Shown here piece after piece: positions 8,880-17,247 of a DNA stretch of 64,000 nt; position 1 is the stretch's first letter; each line of letters begins with the position of its first letter. The DNA is from Euryarchaeota archaeon RBG_13_57_23. Lineage in GTDB: Archaea; Thermoplasmatota; Thermoplasmata; UBA10834. Both the position numbers and the translations under genes were made by a program. The notes beneath the pieces are model-generated. The model searched no databases, had not been told where the DNA came from, and worked only from the letters and a program-made list of their open reading frames with translations. The stretch spans positions 1 through 64,000 of the forward strand of contig MGVW01000005.1 of NCBI GenBank assembly GCA_001800675.1, written 5' to 3'.

Positions 8880-9287
8880 TCAGAGCACCTCGGTATCGAT
8901 GACGAACACGCATCGGTCATCTCCCTTCGACACGCACTTCCGCTCGTGGCAGTAGACATCCTTCCCTGTGCGCTCCTCGAATACCTTGGCCAGTATGCCT
9001 CTCAACATATGGCATGTGGGGGAATCGGCGCTCGATGCCTCGACGGAGCCCACGACGGCGATCGTGTCGCCCTCGAACGATATGTCCGTGACCCATCCTT
9101 CTTTGATGAGCACTTCTCGGACCCTGTTGAGCTCCGTGCCTGCAGACCTAAGGAGACTGTCACCGATTATGCGCCCACTCCTGTAGAACATGCCATGGGA
9201 CGCAAAGGTCATGACGGTCTCAAACAAACGCTTGATCTCCAAGAGCTCTTCCCTGCGAAGCCTGATGCTGCGCTCTGGTTGCTCCAT
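8880..9287 (-). CDS. V4R-domain protein (small-ligand binding)
   Basis: 135 residues forming one V4R (4-vinyl reductase) domain. RSGRIIGDSLLRSAG lies near residues 36-50, and the C-terminus carries YCHERKCVSKGDDRCVFVI, whose CxxxxC...C arrangement (Cys 113, 117 or nearby, and 125) is the family's metal or thiol signature. V4R domains bind small hydrophobic molecules and work as sensor modules, or in bacteriochlorophyll and methanogen cofactor pathways. Here the domain stands alone and is the first gene of a V4R-KaiC-DUF835-cobO run, so it probably supplies the sensing input. A TATA-like AAGATATAAG lies about 45 bases upstream on the minus strand. Confidence 0.8.
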   Translation of the reverse strand: MEQPERSIRLRREELLEIKRLFETVMTFASHGMFYRSGRIIGDSLLRSAGTELNRVREVLIKEGWVTDISFEGDTIAVVGSVEASSADSPTCHMLRGILAKVFEERTGKDVYCHERKCVSKGDDRCVFVIDTEVL

Positions 9288-9413
9288 AATACCACCTGGT
9301 CGGGGTTGTCATCTATCTGTAAGTCGGGACTTATATCTTTTGGTTTGGGACTCTCCCCATGATATTGGCTGGCTTGGGCAGGTTAATCTACTTCCAGACT
9401 CTTTGGAGTCGTC

Positions 9414-9959
9414 GTGTTAGAGGTAGAGGTCAAGTATCGTTCCCCTGGGAACGACATTGTTGAGAAGACCTTGGCACGACTGGGGGCGAAGAAGATCTCC
9501 GACGGGGCCATGGAAGACCTCTATTTTGCGCATCCGATCAAGGATTTCGGCAAGAGCGACGAAGCCCTCCGGCTCAGGAAGACGGCGGACGGGGCAGAAC
9601 TGACCTACAAAGGTGCGCGGATGGCGTTGGAGCACACCAAAGCAAGAGAGGAGGTCACGCTGAAGACGGACAACCCCCTTGCGATCCAACGGATCTTAGA
9701 GAGGCTCGGTTTCAAAGAAGTCTATGTCGTTCGGAAGTCGCGCAGAACCTATCAGCTCGACAAGCTCAGGGTCGAAATCGACGATGTTGAGGGCTTGGGC
9801 GAGTTCGTCGAGCTCGAGATCATGACGGAGTCTCCCGAAAGGAGTGCAACGCTGATGGAGACTGCGAGGAAGGAGCTGGTCCTTGAGAAGATCGAGCCCA
9901 AGACCTACCTGGAACTCCTGATCGAGAAAGGTCTATCCAAGGAAACAGATAAGAAATGA
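9414..9959 (+). CDS. cyaB: CYTH-domain protein (class IV adenylate cyclase / triphosphatase)
   Basis: 181 residues with a GTG start at 9414. The N-terminal EXEXK motif (EVEVK, residues 3-7) that defines the CYTH tunnel is present, and the expected basic and acidic strands follow: LRLRKTADGAELTYKGAR, REEVTLK and VEIDDVEGLGEFVELEI. Length fits the CyaB/ThTPase group. These enzymes act on triphosphate substrates with divalent metals. In archaea the true substrate is uncertain: inorganic triphosphate, thiamine triphosphate or ATP to cAMP. No neighbour settles it. The 5' side faces the V4R promoter divergently across 126 bases. Confidence 0.85.
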   Translation: MLEVEVKYRSPGNDIVEKTLARLGAKKISDGAMEDLYFAHPIKDFGKSDEALRLRKTADGAELTYKGARMALEHTKAREEVTLKTDNPLAIQRILERLGFKEVYVVRKSRRTYQLDKLRVEIDDVEGLGEFVELEIMTESPERSATLMETARKELVLEKIEPKTYLELLIEKGLSKETDKK

Positions 9960-10030
9960 CTTCGAGGCGAGGCTTCCACCTCGCCCGTGGTTTCGGATAC
10001 TGTCGCAATCCGCGCCCCATCGGGACGAAA

Positions 10031-10279
10031 TCAGAGTTTGTTTATTTTCTCCGTAACGAACGCCTTAATTACCGGGTCGTCGGGGATCGTTATTGACTTC
10101 TTGTACTTCTCGCTTCCATCTGGAAGGAAGTAACCCCTGGACACCGAGATGAACTCGCTGACTCCTTCGTCGGTTATTGCCTTCTTTCGCGCCACCTCTA
10201 GGAAGTTGTTCTTCCCAAATGGGATCTTCTCAGCGCTCAGCGTCTCGAACTGTACCTTTGTTTCCTTCTCATCATCCAT
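10031..10279 (-). CDS. Small conserved-looking protein, unknown
   Basis: 82 residues, acidic at the N-terminus (MDDEKETKVQFE) and Lys-rich later; no membrane segment, cysteine or recognised motif. It looks real: there is a GGAGG-like site (TGGAGGCAACCTA) directly before the ATG and a strong TATA box on the minus strand (TTTATATTAA, about 10322-10332). The pattern of alternating charged and hydrophobic residues suggests a small alpha/beta fold. It stands alone, between the CYTH gene and the zinc-ribbon protease gene. I cannot assign a function. Confidence 0.6.
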   Translation of the reverse strand: MDDEKETKVQFETLSAEKIPFGKNNFLEVARKKAITDEGVSEFISVSRGYFLPDGSEKYKKSITIPDDPVIKAFVTEKINKL

Positions 10280-10479
10280 TAGGTTGCCTCCATGCGAAGT
10301 AGGCGGCCCTCGAATATTGTCTCTTAATATAAACGTTCGTTACTGATTCGAGCGCCGGAACGACGAAATGCCTCATCTGGACGTGGGTGCAAGTCGCGAA
10401 TTCAATGTCTGCAGAAACGATCCGACGAGAGACGTTTCCCACAGGAATGAGATAATGTAATATAGAGACGAGAATCTAC

Positions 10480-11850
10480 TTGCGACCAGTGTCGGAATCT
10501 ACTGTGCCCCAGCAAGTACCACCCTCTCAGGAGTTCTGCAGATTCTGCGGGGCTCAGATACCCCCGTCTGGCAACTACTGCTCCAGATGCGGGGCGATGA
10601 GCGGGCAAGCGATGCAATTGGGCATGCCGCCTGTCGGGAATCGACAGACATTCAGCTACATTAGACCCGTGAAGAAGGCCGATTTCCGGCTCGTCATCAA
10701 GACCATCTCCGCATTCATCATGCTCACATTCGTCGCGCAGCTCGCGCTGTCCCTCGGGACTCTGTTCTATGGGGTCAATCTGGTCGTTCCTGACATCCTG
10801 GACACCTGGTCAGGGTTCACCTTATTCATTGTCGTGCCAGTGCTAGTAGAGCTCTTCACAATCTCTGGATACGTTCTGCTGGCATACTACATGTTCTTGG
10901 TGTTCGCCATTTTCCTGAGCTGCGTCTGGATTCTGTTGACCAGCCTCCGACGATTCAAGGACGAACTCACAATGAAGGCAAAATCCCGCGAACACAGCGC
11001 ACTCTTTGATACGATAGGGCTTCTGTTCGCAACGGTGTTCTTCTCAGCAGTGATCGGCCTCATCGTGAATCCATCCCCTGAGGATATGCCGAGCACGGAC
11101 TCGGTCTCGGAAATGCTTTTCCTGCTGGCCAACGCATCAGTCTGGGAAGAGATCATAGTGAGAGTCCTGTTCATCGGGCTGCCTCTGGTGTTCGTGGATC
11201 TCGTTAGGAGAACTCGCCAGAAACACTGGTACTCTTACGCAATCGGCGGCGGGATGTCCTTCGGAATTCCCGAGACGATCCTCATCGTGCTCTCAGCCTT
11301 GATCTTCGGGGTTGGCCATTTCACGGGTGGATGGGGTGCCTGGAAGATTCTGCCAGCCACGGTTGGAGGAATAGCGTTCGGCTACCTCTTCGTGAAGTTT
11401 GGAATTGCCGCTTCCATCATGATGCATTTCGGAACAGACTACCTGTCGATGCCCTCCGAGGTCACGGGGTCAACAGCGCTCCTTGTCTTGACCGGGCTCG
11501 GAATCCTGATTTGGCTCGGAGTCGGCGCCGGGTTCTTCGTATACTACACCACAAGAATATTGGAGTTCCTGACCGGAAAGAGGTACTTCGGGCCAAGGCC
11601 GGAGCCTTATCCTCAGCCATGGGGGTATCCGCCCCTCTATATGCCAGTCCAATCGCAGTACCCTCCGCCACAGATTCATCCCATGATACCACAACCGATT
11701 CCGGCCACCATGGAATACCACCCAATGCCCTACAATCAGCCGGTGCAGTCGTGGTTCACGGACGGATATGTGTGCCCCGCATGTGGACATACGCAGGCGC
11801 GCTGGGTCAACGGAAGATTCCAGTGCATGAGATGCGGGAGACTATCATAG
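10480..11850 (+). CDS. CPBP-family membrane protease with zinc ribbons at both ends
   Basis: 456 residues, TTG start at 10480; GTG at 10489 is an alternative. The N-terminus has a zinc ribbon with Cys 20, 23, 34 and 37 (CRFC...CSRC). At least seven hydrophobic segments follow. The CPBP/CAAX-protease motifs are EEIIVR near 222, FGVGHF near 277 and HFGTD near 315; together they supply the Glu-Glu, His and His/Asp residues of the intramembrane metalloprotease site. A Pro/Tyr/Gln-rich cytoplasmic linker (about 368-425) leads to a second zinc ribbon (CPAC...CMRC, 431-452). The family cleaves prenylated or other membrane substrates; the substrate here is unknown. Zinc ribbons at both ends are unusual. 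A TATA-like AATGTAATATAG lies about 25 bases upstream. Confidence 0.85.
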   Translation: MRPVSESTVPQQVPPSQEFCRFCGAQIPPSGNYCSRCGAMSGQAMQLGMPPVGNRQTFSYIRPVKKADFRLVIKTISAFIMLTFVAQLALSLGTLFYGVNLVVPDILDTWSGFTLFIVVPVLVELFTISGYVLLAYYMFLVFAIFLSCVWILLTSLRRFKDELTMKAKSREHSALFDTIGLLFATVFFSAVIGLIVNPSPEDMPSTDSVSEMLFLLANASVWEEIIVRVLFIGLPLVFVDLVRRTRQKHWYSYAIGGGMSFGIPETILIVLSALIFGVGHFTGGWGAWKILPATVGGIAFGYLFVKFGIAASIMMHFGTDYLSMPSEVTGSTALLVLTGLGILIWLGVGAGFFVYYTTRILEFLTGKRYFGPRPEPYPQPWGYPPLYMPVQSQYPPPQIHPMIPQPIPATMEYHPMPYNQPVQSWFTDGYVCPACGHTQARWVNGRFQCMRCGRLS

Positions 11851-12600
11851 AAGACGCTCAAGGATCCTCTTGCTCTCGGCTCCGCTCTCCAGATCCGTCG
11901 CCTCGATTATGATATTGCCCTTGTAGGATCGCTTGAGCACAGAGACGACTTTGTCGAGATCCGCAGAGCCCTCGTCTATCCTGTTGTGCTGGTCCCACCG
12001 GCCTTCGTTATTGTGCAAATGGACGTTAGTGAACCTATCTGCCAGCTTCAGCATGTCCTCCAGCTGTCCCGTCGTGTTCGCGTGCCCCATGTCGAAGCAT
12101 ATCCCCAAGCCGGAACCCTCGACGACCCCGAGCAGTTCGCTAGCGTGCGTGCATGTGGCGTTGATGTTCGCTGGCATGTTCTCGACCGCTACGGCGACGC
12201 CAAGGTCCTCCGCCGTCCGGGAAATATCCATGATCGAATCTCTGGTCTTGACGACCGCCCTATTCTTGTCGAGGAAGGCTATTCCCTGGACGAACCCTGG
12301 ATGAATGGTGACCAAGGAGATCTCGAGCTGCCTGCAGAGGACAAGAGTCTGTTTTATCTCGTTTACCGCTGCGATCCTCATCGGCTCGTGAACGCTACCA
12401 ACGTTCACATCACTCAAAGGCGCATGCACTTGAAAATGTAAATTGAACGATTCGCGCGCGTGCTTGATGTCGCCCTTAATCAGTTCGAGCCGATCCTCGC
12501 CTTCGGAAAGCAGCTCCCACAAATCGAAGTGTTTGGATATCTCCTCGAGCATGCCCAAGAAAGGAGTCTGGCAGAAAGTTGGAGAGCCAATGCCGATCAT
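11845..12600 (-). CDS. Sugar phosphate isomerase/epimerase-like TIM-barrel protein
   Basis: 251 residues with the AP-endonuclease-2/xylose-isomerase-like barrel pattern. Metal-ligand candidates are VHAPL (strand 2), VTIHPGF, VAVENMP (Glu near 143), CFDMGHAN (Asp-His near 170), NVHLHNNEG and IIIEATD near 236. The family includes sugar epimerases, inosose isomerases and endonuclease IV; substrate cannot be told from sequence. The start overlaps the stop of the UPF0201 gene by four bases (ATGA), so the two are translationally coupled. Its 3' end overlaps the end of the convergent protease gene by six bases. Confidence 0.8.
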   Translation of the reverse strand: MIGIGSPTFCQTPFLGMLEEISKHFDLWELLSEGEDRLELIKGDIKHARESFNLHFQVHAPLSDVNVGSVHEPMRIAAVNEIKQTLVLCRQLEISLVTIHPGFVQGIAFLDKNRAVVKTRDSIMDISRTAEDLGVAVAVENMPANINATCTHASELLGVVEGSGLGICFDMGHANTTGQLEDMLKLADRFTNVHLHNNEGRWDQHNRIDEGSADLDKVVSVLKRSYKGNIIIEATDLESGAESKRILERLL

Positions 12601-12977
12601 GATGCATCCATCCTGCGGGTATCCGGCGCTACTGATTCGATGAGCGCGTCAATATCGTCCGATTCAAAGGTGACCTCGAGATCTCCAAGCGCGTGGCCTT
12701 CCTGGGAGAACGATACCTTGCCAACAGTCGCGACTTGTTTGTTGAGCCTGAAGATCGTGGCACCGTTGATGATACCTCGCCTGAGCACCGCGCGCGCAGC
12801 ATCTCTGATTCGCTGTCTCTTGAGCAGCTCGGAGAACACCTCGATCGAAGAGGCGGTCGCGTGAATGGGATCGTCCCCCTCGACGATCGAATCCGGGAAG
12901 ATGCTCTTGATAGCATTCTCGACCTTGTCCCTGTTCTCAGTCGGATAACACCTTGCACTGAGCCGGACAATCAACAT
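12597..12977 (-). CDS. UPF0201-family protein (DUF54)
   Basis: 126 residues. It fits the archaeal UPF0201/COG1325 family, a small alpha/beta protein related in fold to ribosomal L5 and proposed to bind RNA. It opens VRLSARCYPTEN, and RIRDAARAVLRRG in the middle is followed by LNKQVATVGKV and then the LGDLEVTFESDD strand. A minus-strand TATA box (TTAAATAT, 12999-13006) is centred about 26 bases before the ATG, indicating a leaderless transcript. It leads a two-gene unit with the sugar isomerase-like gene. Confidence 0.75.
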   Translation of the reverse strand: MLIVRLSARCYPTENRDKVENAIKSIFPDSIVEGDDPIHATASSIEVFSELLKRQRIRDAARAVLRRGIINGATIFRLNKQVATVGKVSFSQEGHALGDLEVTFESDDIDALIESVAPDTRRMDAS

Positions 12978-13261
12978 GAGCCAGCCATGTTAGAAAAGAT
13001 ATTTAACTGTGCGTTTTCGCGTCGTTAAACCCATGCCAGCGGAGCGTTCGAACGAATCTCTCGCCCGTCCCCACAAACTCTTTGACATTTCTTCATGTGA
13101 CAATCCCGGGAGGAACCTCACCATCAACAGTCCAGTAATTCGAGATAGCACGTCGAACAGCCGCTTGTCCTTTTGCTTGCCTTGTTCAACATACAAAGGC
13201 CCATATGGACGAATTGACATTGCGACCAAGGAGGAAGTGGTCCTGAGACAGAGGTGATATC
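12978..13261. other. Intergenic region, no convincing gene
   Basis: Besides the minus-strand TATA box at 12999-13006, the 284 bases hold two overlapping open frames (79 codons on the minus strand, 82 on the plus strand). Neither shows a family motif or promoter spacing that makes it credible. The last 12 bases carry the GAGGTGA ribosome site of the EamA gene. I do not recognise an RNA gene here. Confidence 0.4.
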
Positions 13262-14128
13262 ATGGCGGAGCTCTGGCTGTTGCTTGCGCTAGGGACGATG
13301 CTTATGTATGGCATCGGCCAGGTATTCCAGAAGATAGGGACGACTGGGAGCAATCCAACTACGATGATCCTGCTCACCGCTCTGGTCATGGGACCGATAT
13401 GGGGCGCATGGTACGTCATATTCAGAGATGATGTGAATCTGACAGTCTATTCCATCGTCGTACCCGTCGTCGGCGGCGTTCTGGGCATGGCGGGAAACAT
13501 CTTCTTCTTTGAGGCTTTGGCGAGGGGCAACGTGAGCATCATCGGAACACTGGTTGCCGCCTATCCCTGCGTGACGGTGATAACCGCTTTCTTCCTCCTC
13601 GACGAGCGACTGACTGCGGTGCAGTACGCCGGCGTCGGACTGATAATTCTGGGGATTGTGGGCTTGTCGACGAGCCGGTCTGATTCTGTGCCATCGGCAT
13701 CGAAGCTCGGACTGATGCTCGCCATTGCCAGCTTTCTGGCCTTCGGTCTTGCCGGCGTCACTCTGAAGGAAGCCGTGAGAGTCGTCGGAAACGATAACGC
13801 GATGGGGTTCTACGCGCTATTATACTCCGTTATCGGCGTCTCATATTGGGTCAGCAAGCGCAGAAGCCATCCTGAGCAATCGCTTACTGAGATACCGAGG
13901 AAGGTTGTCGGAATCGGCGCCATTGGCCTTGCGTTCAGCGCGATTGGCGGTATTATGCTGATATGGGCGATGGTAGATGGCCCTGCGTCTGTCGTGATTG
14001 CCCTCTCAGGAGCCTATCCTGTGATCATGATCCTCCTAGCGCTCATGTTACTGAAAGAAAGAATCGCACTGCGGCAAGTCCCTGGGCTGCTTGCTGTCCT
14101 CGGGGGGTTGCCCCTTGTGTCACTCTAA
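13262..14128 (+). CDS. EamA/DMT-family transporter
   Basis: 288 residues with ten hydrophobic segments in two homologous halves of about 140 residues, the EamA (drug/metabolite transporter) duplication. Typical segments are LARGNVSIIGTLVAAYPCVTVI and FLLDERLTAVQYAGVGLIILGI in the first half and its counterpart ...SVVIALSGAYPVIMILLALMLLKERI in the second. The ribosome site GAGGTGA sits five bases before ATG. Members move amino acids, nucleotide sugars or metabolites across the membrane; the substrate is unknown. Confidence 0.9.
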   Translation: MAELWLLLALGTMLMYGIGQVFQKIGTTGSNPTTMILLTALVMGPIWGAWYVIFRDDVNLTVYSIVVPVVGGVLGMAGNIFFFEALARGNVSIIGTLVAAYPCVTVITAFFLLDERLTAVQYAGVGLIILGIVGLSTSRSDSVPSASKLGLMLAIASFLAFGLAGVTLKEAVRVVGNDNAMGFYALLYSVIGVSYWVSKRRSHPEQSLTEIPRKVVGIGAIGLAFSAIGGIMLIWAMVDGPASVVIALSGAYPVIMILLALMLLKERIALRQVPGLLAVLGGLPLVSL

Positions 14129-14236
14129 GCCCTATAAGGACAGGACCCCGGCCGATTCTTAGTGCTTGTCCGCCGAATAACACGTGATTCCACCTAATGA
14201 AAGATATTTAAAGACGTCCGCGCTAGGTTTGGCGAA

Positions 14237-15694
14237 ATGAAGAAGCGCATTTTGAAGGTCTTCCAGGATAAAGGGATCCTCGTCGACCCAGACGCCATCG
14301 ACGAGCTAACGGGTGCAAAGGACGCGATGAAGTGCGTGGATGCGATTCTCAGCGACCCCGAAAGGCCACTTGTTGTTACCAAGGCCGATGTCCAACACTA
14401 TCTCACTTGCCAGCCAGTCAAGACGAGGGCCAAACCTCGGCCAAAAGTAGCTCCTGAGCCAAAGACTGCTTTGCCGACCTCAGAGGAGAAGCCCGCAGAG
14501 ATCAGAATACTCAAGGACATCACCGGAGATTCGACCTGTGTCGGGAATGTCATCGATTTCGCGAAGCTGTTCAACGACCGGTTCCAGACCCTGAAGAAGA
14601 TACTCGCCCGACGAAGAGAACTTGCAGGAATGATGTCAATAGACAGGGCGAGGAAGATACGGAAAGATGTTCGCTTCGTTGGCATAGTGAACGACTCGCG
14701 GACGACCAAGAACGGCCACACGATGCTCGATGTCGAAGACGAGGACGACAGGATTCAGGTACTCATCATGAAGGGGTCCAAGAAAGGAATGGATGCCTTC
14801 ATCAAGGACGAGGTCCTTGGAATTGTGGGCTCCTTCAGCAAGGACGGGGAGCTGGTGGTGGCGAAGGAAGTCATCCGGCCAGAAGTGCCGATGAACAACG
14901 CGATGGCACCGAACGGGTCGAATGCGATCGTCGCCTTCGTCTCCGACGTGCACGTGGGAAGCTCTGAGTTCCTACCTGATGCCTGGAATCGATTCGTGAC
15001 TTGGCTGAACAAAGATACGCTTGCGAAGGGCATCGCGTATATCGTCATGCCGGGGGACCTAGTGGACGGCATCGGAATCTACCCCGGGCAGGAAGACGAG
15101 CTGTCGATCGAGGATGTGTACGAGCAGTATCAGGAGTTCGCCAGGCTCGTGACCGCCATCCCGCAGAGGATCAAGATCGTCATGATGCCGGGCAACCACG
15201 ATGCGGTTAGACTCGCGGAGCCCCAACCCGCCCTGCCCAAGGAGGTGAGCTCGATGTTCGACACACGAGTGACTTTCGTGGGCAACCCGTGCTACATGGA
15301 GATTGAGGGCAGGACGATCCTCGCGTACCACGGCAGGAGCATGGATGACTTCGCGGGCAACATCCCCAACATGTCCCAGATGCGACCTGGAGAGATCATG
15401 AGGGAGATGCTCCGGAGAAGACATTTGGCGCCAATATACGGCGACAGAACGGCCCTCGCGCCTGAGCAGAAAGACTATCTGGTGATAGACCGCGTACCTG
15501 ACATCTTCGTCACGGGGCATGTCCACCGGTGCACAGTCGGGGAGTACCGTGGGGTGAAGATAATCAACGCATCCGCATGGCAGGGACAGACTGAGTATCA
15601 GCGGATGAGAAACCAGGTTCCGGAGCCGGCTAGGGTACCTATGGTCGACCTTGGCACTGGAGACACGTGGGTCGAGGACTTCTCGTCTTCGTAG
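14237..15694 (+). CDS. polB: DNA polymerase II (PolD) small subunit DP1
   Basis: 485 residues. An N-terminal helical region is followed by a linker. An OB-fold lies around 135-200 (VRFVGIVNDSRTTKNGHTML) and a calcineurin-like phosphoesterase domain from about 230: SDVHVG (235), PGDLVDG (272), MPGNHDA (317), YHGRS (361) and TGHVHR (427). All metal ligands of the Mre11-type 3'-5' exonuclease are retained, so proofreading is likely active. DP1 pairs with the large catalytic subunit DP2, which is not in this window. TATA box TATTTAAA (about 14205-14212) lies 28 bases before ATG, indicating a leaderless mRNA. Confidence 0.95.
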   Translation: MKKRILKVFQDKGILVDPDAIDELTGAKDAMKCVDAILSDPERPLVVTKADVQHYLTCQPVKTRAKPRPKVAPEPKTALPTSEEKPAEIRILKDITGDSTCVGNVIDFAKLFNDRFQTLKKILARRRELAGMMSIDRARKIRKDVRFVGIVNDSRTTKNGHTMLDVEDEDDRIQVLIMKGSKKGMDAFIKDEVLGIVGSFSKDGELVVAKEVIRPEVPMNNAMAPNGSNAIVAFVSDVHVGSSEFLPDAWNRFVTWLNKDTLAKGIAYIVMPGDLVDGIGIYPGQEDELSIEDVYEQYQEFARLVTAIPQRIKIVMMPGNHDAVRLAEPQPALPKEVSSMFDTRVTFVGNPCYMEIEGRTILAYHGRSMDDFAGNIPNMSQMRPGEIMREMLRRRHLAPIYGDRTALAPEQKDYLVIDRVPDIFVTGHVHRCTVGEYRGVKIINASAWQGQTEYQRMRNQVPEPARVPMVDLGTGDTWVEDFSSS

Positions 15695-15738
15695 ATTCCC
15701 GTGAGAGATTTGATATCCGACGACGGGAATTGACCGCC

Positions 15739-17136
15739 GTGAAAGACCTGGACATTTTCTTCAGACCGAAGTCCGTCGCCGTGATAGGTGCTACCCCTAG
15801 CTCGGGGAAGATAGGGAACATCATAATCGAGAACCTCCTCGGAGAAGGCTACAAAGGGAAGATATACTTCGTGAACCCGAACTACAAGGAGATCCTTGGG
15901 ATACCTTGCTACTCATCTGTCATCGACTGTCCAGGGCCCGTTGACATGGCGGTGATCGTCGTTCCAGCGCTGCTCGTGCCCGATGTGATGGAGCAGGTCG
16001 GCAAAAAGGGCACCAAGGCGGCAACTGTCATCTCAGCAGGATTCTCGGAAGGCGGCGAGGAAGGGAAGGAGCGGGAGAAAGCCTTGTCCGAGATTGCGGA
16101 CAGGTACGGCATTCGATTCGTGGGACCGAACTCGCTCGGGGTGATCTCGCCACACTACAATCTGAACGCCTCATTCGCGCGCGCATCTCCAATGGCGGGA
16201 CCAATCGCATTCTTCTCTCAGAGCGGCGCGTTCTGCACCGCCGCGATTGAGTATTCCCTTGGAGAGATGTTTGGGTTCTCCGCATTCGTGAGCTCAGGCA
16301 ACAAGGCCAATATCGATGACGCCGACCTCGTGACTTACTTCGCCAAGGATGCCAAGTCCAAGTGCATCGCAGCATACATGGAATCCACACGACGGGGGAA
16401 GGATCTGTTCAAGGCACTGGACAAAGCCTCCAAGAAGAAGCCGATTGTGATTCTGAAAGCAGGCCGGTCAAAACGGGGAGCTAAGGCTGCGAGCTCTCAC
16501 ACGGGGGCGCTTGCTGGGTCGGATGCCTCCTTCGACGCCGTCTTCAAGCAGACGGGGGTCTACAGGGCGAAGACGATGTTCGAGCTGTTCGACGCTGCCC
16601 AGGCCCTTGCACATCAGCCGCCTATGGTCGAGGACGGCATCGCGATAGTCACGAACGCAGGAGGCATGGGAGTGATCGCGACTGATTGCGCTGAGGATCT
16701 CGGGTTGGAGCTGTCAGAGCTGTCCAAGACCACTCTGGATGAGATTGGCAAGGTCTGTCCTCCTACCTGGAGCTGGGGCAACCCGGTCGACATCATAGGA
16801 GATGCGGACACCGCGAGGTACGCGAATGTTCTGAAGGCGGTCGGGCAGGCGCCCGAGGTAAAAGGAATAATGGTCATAGCGGCGCGACAAGCAGCAACCA
16901 ACCTCTACGAGATCGCCAAGTGGATAGCCATCACGGCGAAACTGAGTGGAAAGCCGACGGTCGCGTGCTTCGCCGGCATTGAGAATCCTGAGTCTGAGAA
17001 CTTCCTGGACTCGAGAGGCATCCCCGTCATGCCAGTTCCCGAGAGGGCGGTTACTGCACTCCATGCGCTTCGGGTCAGAGGAAAGTACCTGTCCACGAAA
17101 GGGTTGCTCGACACTCCTCAACCGAACAGGTCCTGA
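15739..17136 (+). CDS. acdA: Acyl/acetyl-CoA synthetase (ADP-forming), alpha subunit
   Basis: 465 residues from the GTG at 15739 (VKDLDIFFRPKSVAVIGA), the usual family start; the open frame extends back into polB. The CoA-binding Rossmann domain is at 1-130 (VIGATPSSGKIGNI). The ligase-CoA domains follow, with FFSQSGAF and the SSHTGALAGSD segment near residue 255, which contains the phosphorylated histidine. Length matches separate alpha subunits. The enzyme turns acyl-CoA, ADP and phosphate into acid, ATP and CoA, the archaeal route for substrate-level ATP synthesis from acetyl-CoA or other acyl-CoAs. The beta subunit with the ATP-grasp fold is not nearby. The 3' end overlaps the small membrane gene at 17118 by 19 bases. 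Confidence 0.9.
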   Translation: MKDLDIFFRPKSVAVIGATPSSGKIGNIIIENLLGEGYKGKIYFVNPNYKEILGIPCYSSVIDCPGPVDMAVIVVPALLVPDVMEQVGKKGTKAATVISAGFSEGGEEGKEREKALSEIADRYGIRFVGPNSLGVISPHYNLNASFARASPMAGPIAFFSQSGAFCTAAIEYSLGEMFGFSAFVSSGNKANIDDADLVTYFAKDAKSKCIAAYMESTRRGKDLFKALDKASKKKPIVILKAGRSKRGAKAASSHTGALAGSDASFDAVFKQTGVYRAKTMFELFDAAQALAHQPPMVEDGIAIVTNAGGMGVIATDCAEDLGLELSELSKTTLDEIGKVCPPTWSWGNPVDIIGDADTARYANVLKAVGQAPEVKGIMVIAARQAATNLYEIAKWIAITAKLSGKPTVACFAGIENPESENFLDSRGIPVMPVPERAVTALHALRVRGKYLSTKGLLDTPQPNRS

Positions 17137-17243
17137 AGGATTACTACTGCACCTATGGCGATGAAGACCAAGCTGGAGATGAGGGCGACCAAAACGAGTT
17201 TCATCATCGTTTGCCGGTCGTGAAGCAGGTCAAGGAGGGCCAT
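17118..17243 (-). CDS. 41-residue single-span membrane protein at the end of the ATPase operon
   Basis: The ATG at 17243 lies four bases after the stop of atpD, the spacing of a co-translated gene. The product has a charged N-terminus (MALLDLLHDRQTMMK), one hydrophobic helix (about residues 16-36) and ends LQDLFG. I do not recognise a family. Position suggests an accessory or assembly factor of the A-ATPase, but chance cannot be excluded for so short a frame. Its last 19 bases overlap the 3' end of the convergent acyl-CoA synthetase gene. Confidence 0.5.
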   Translation of the reverse strand: MALLDLLHDRQTMMKLVLVALISSLVFIAIGAVVILQDLFG

Positions 17244-17247
17244 CCGT

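Noticed and set aside
12990..13257. Two overlapping frames of about 80 codons upstream of the EamA gene
   Set aside because: No motif, no convincing ribosome site or promoter, and they overlap each other on opposite strands.
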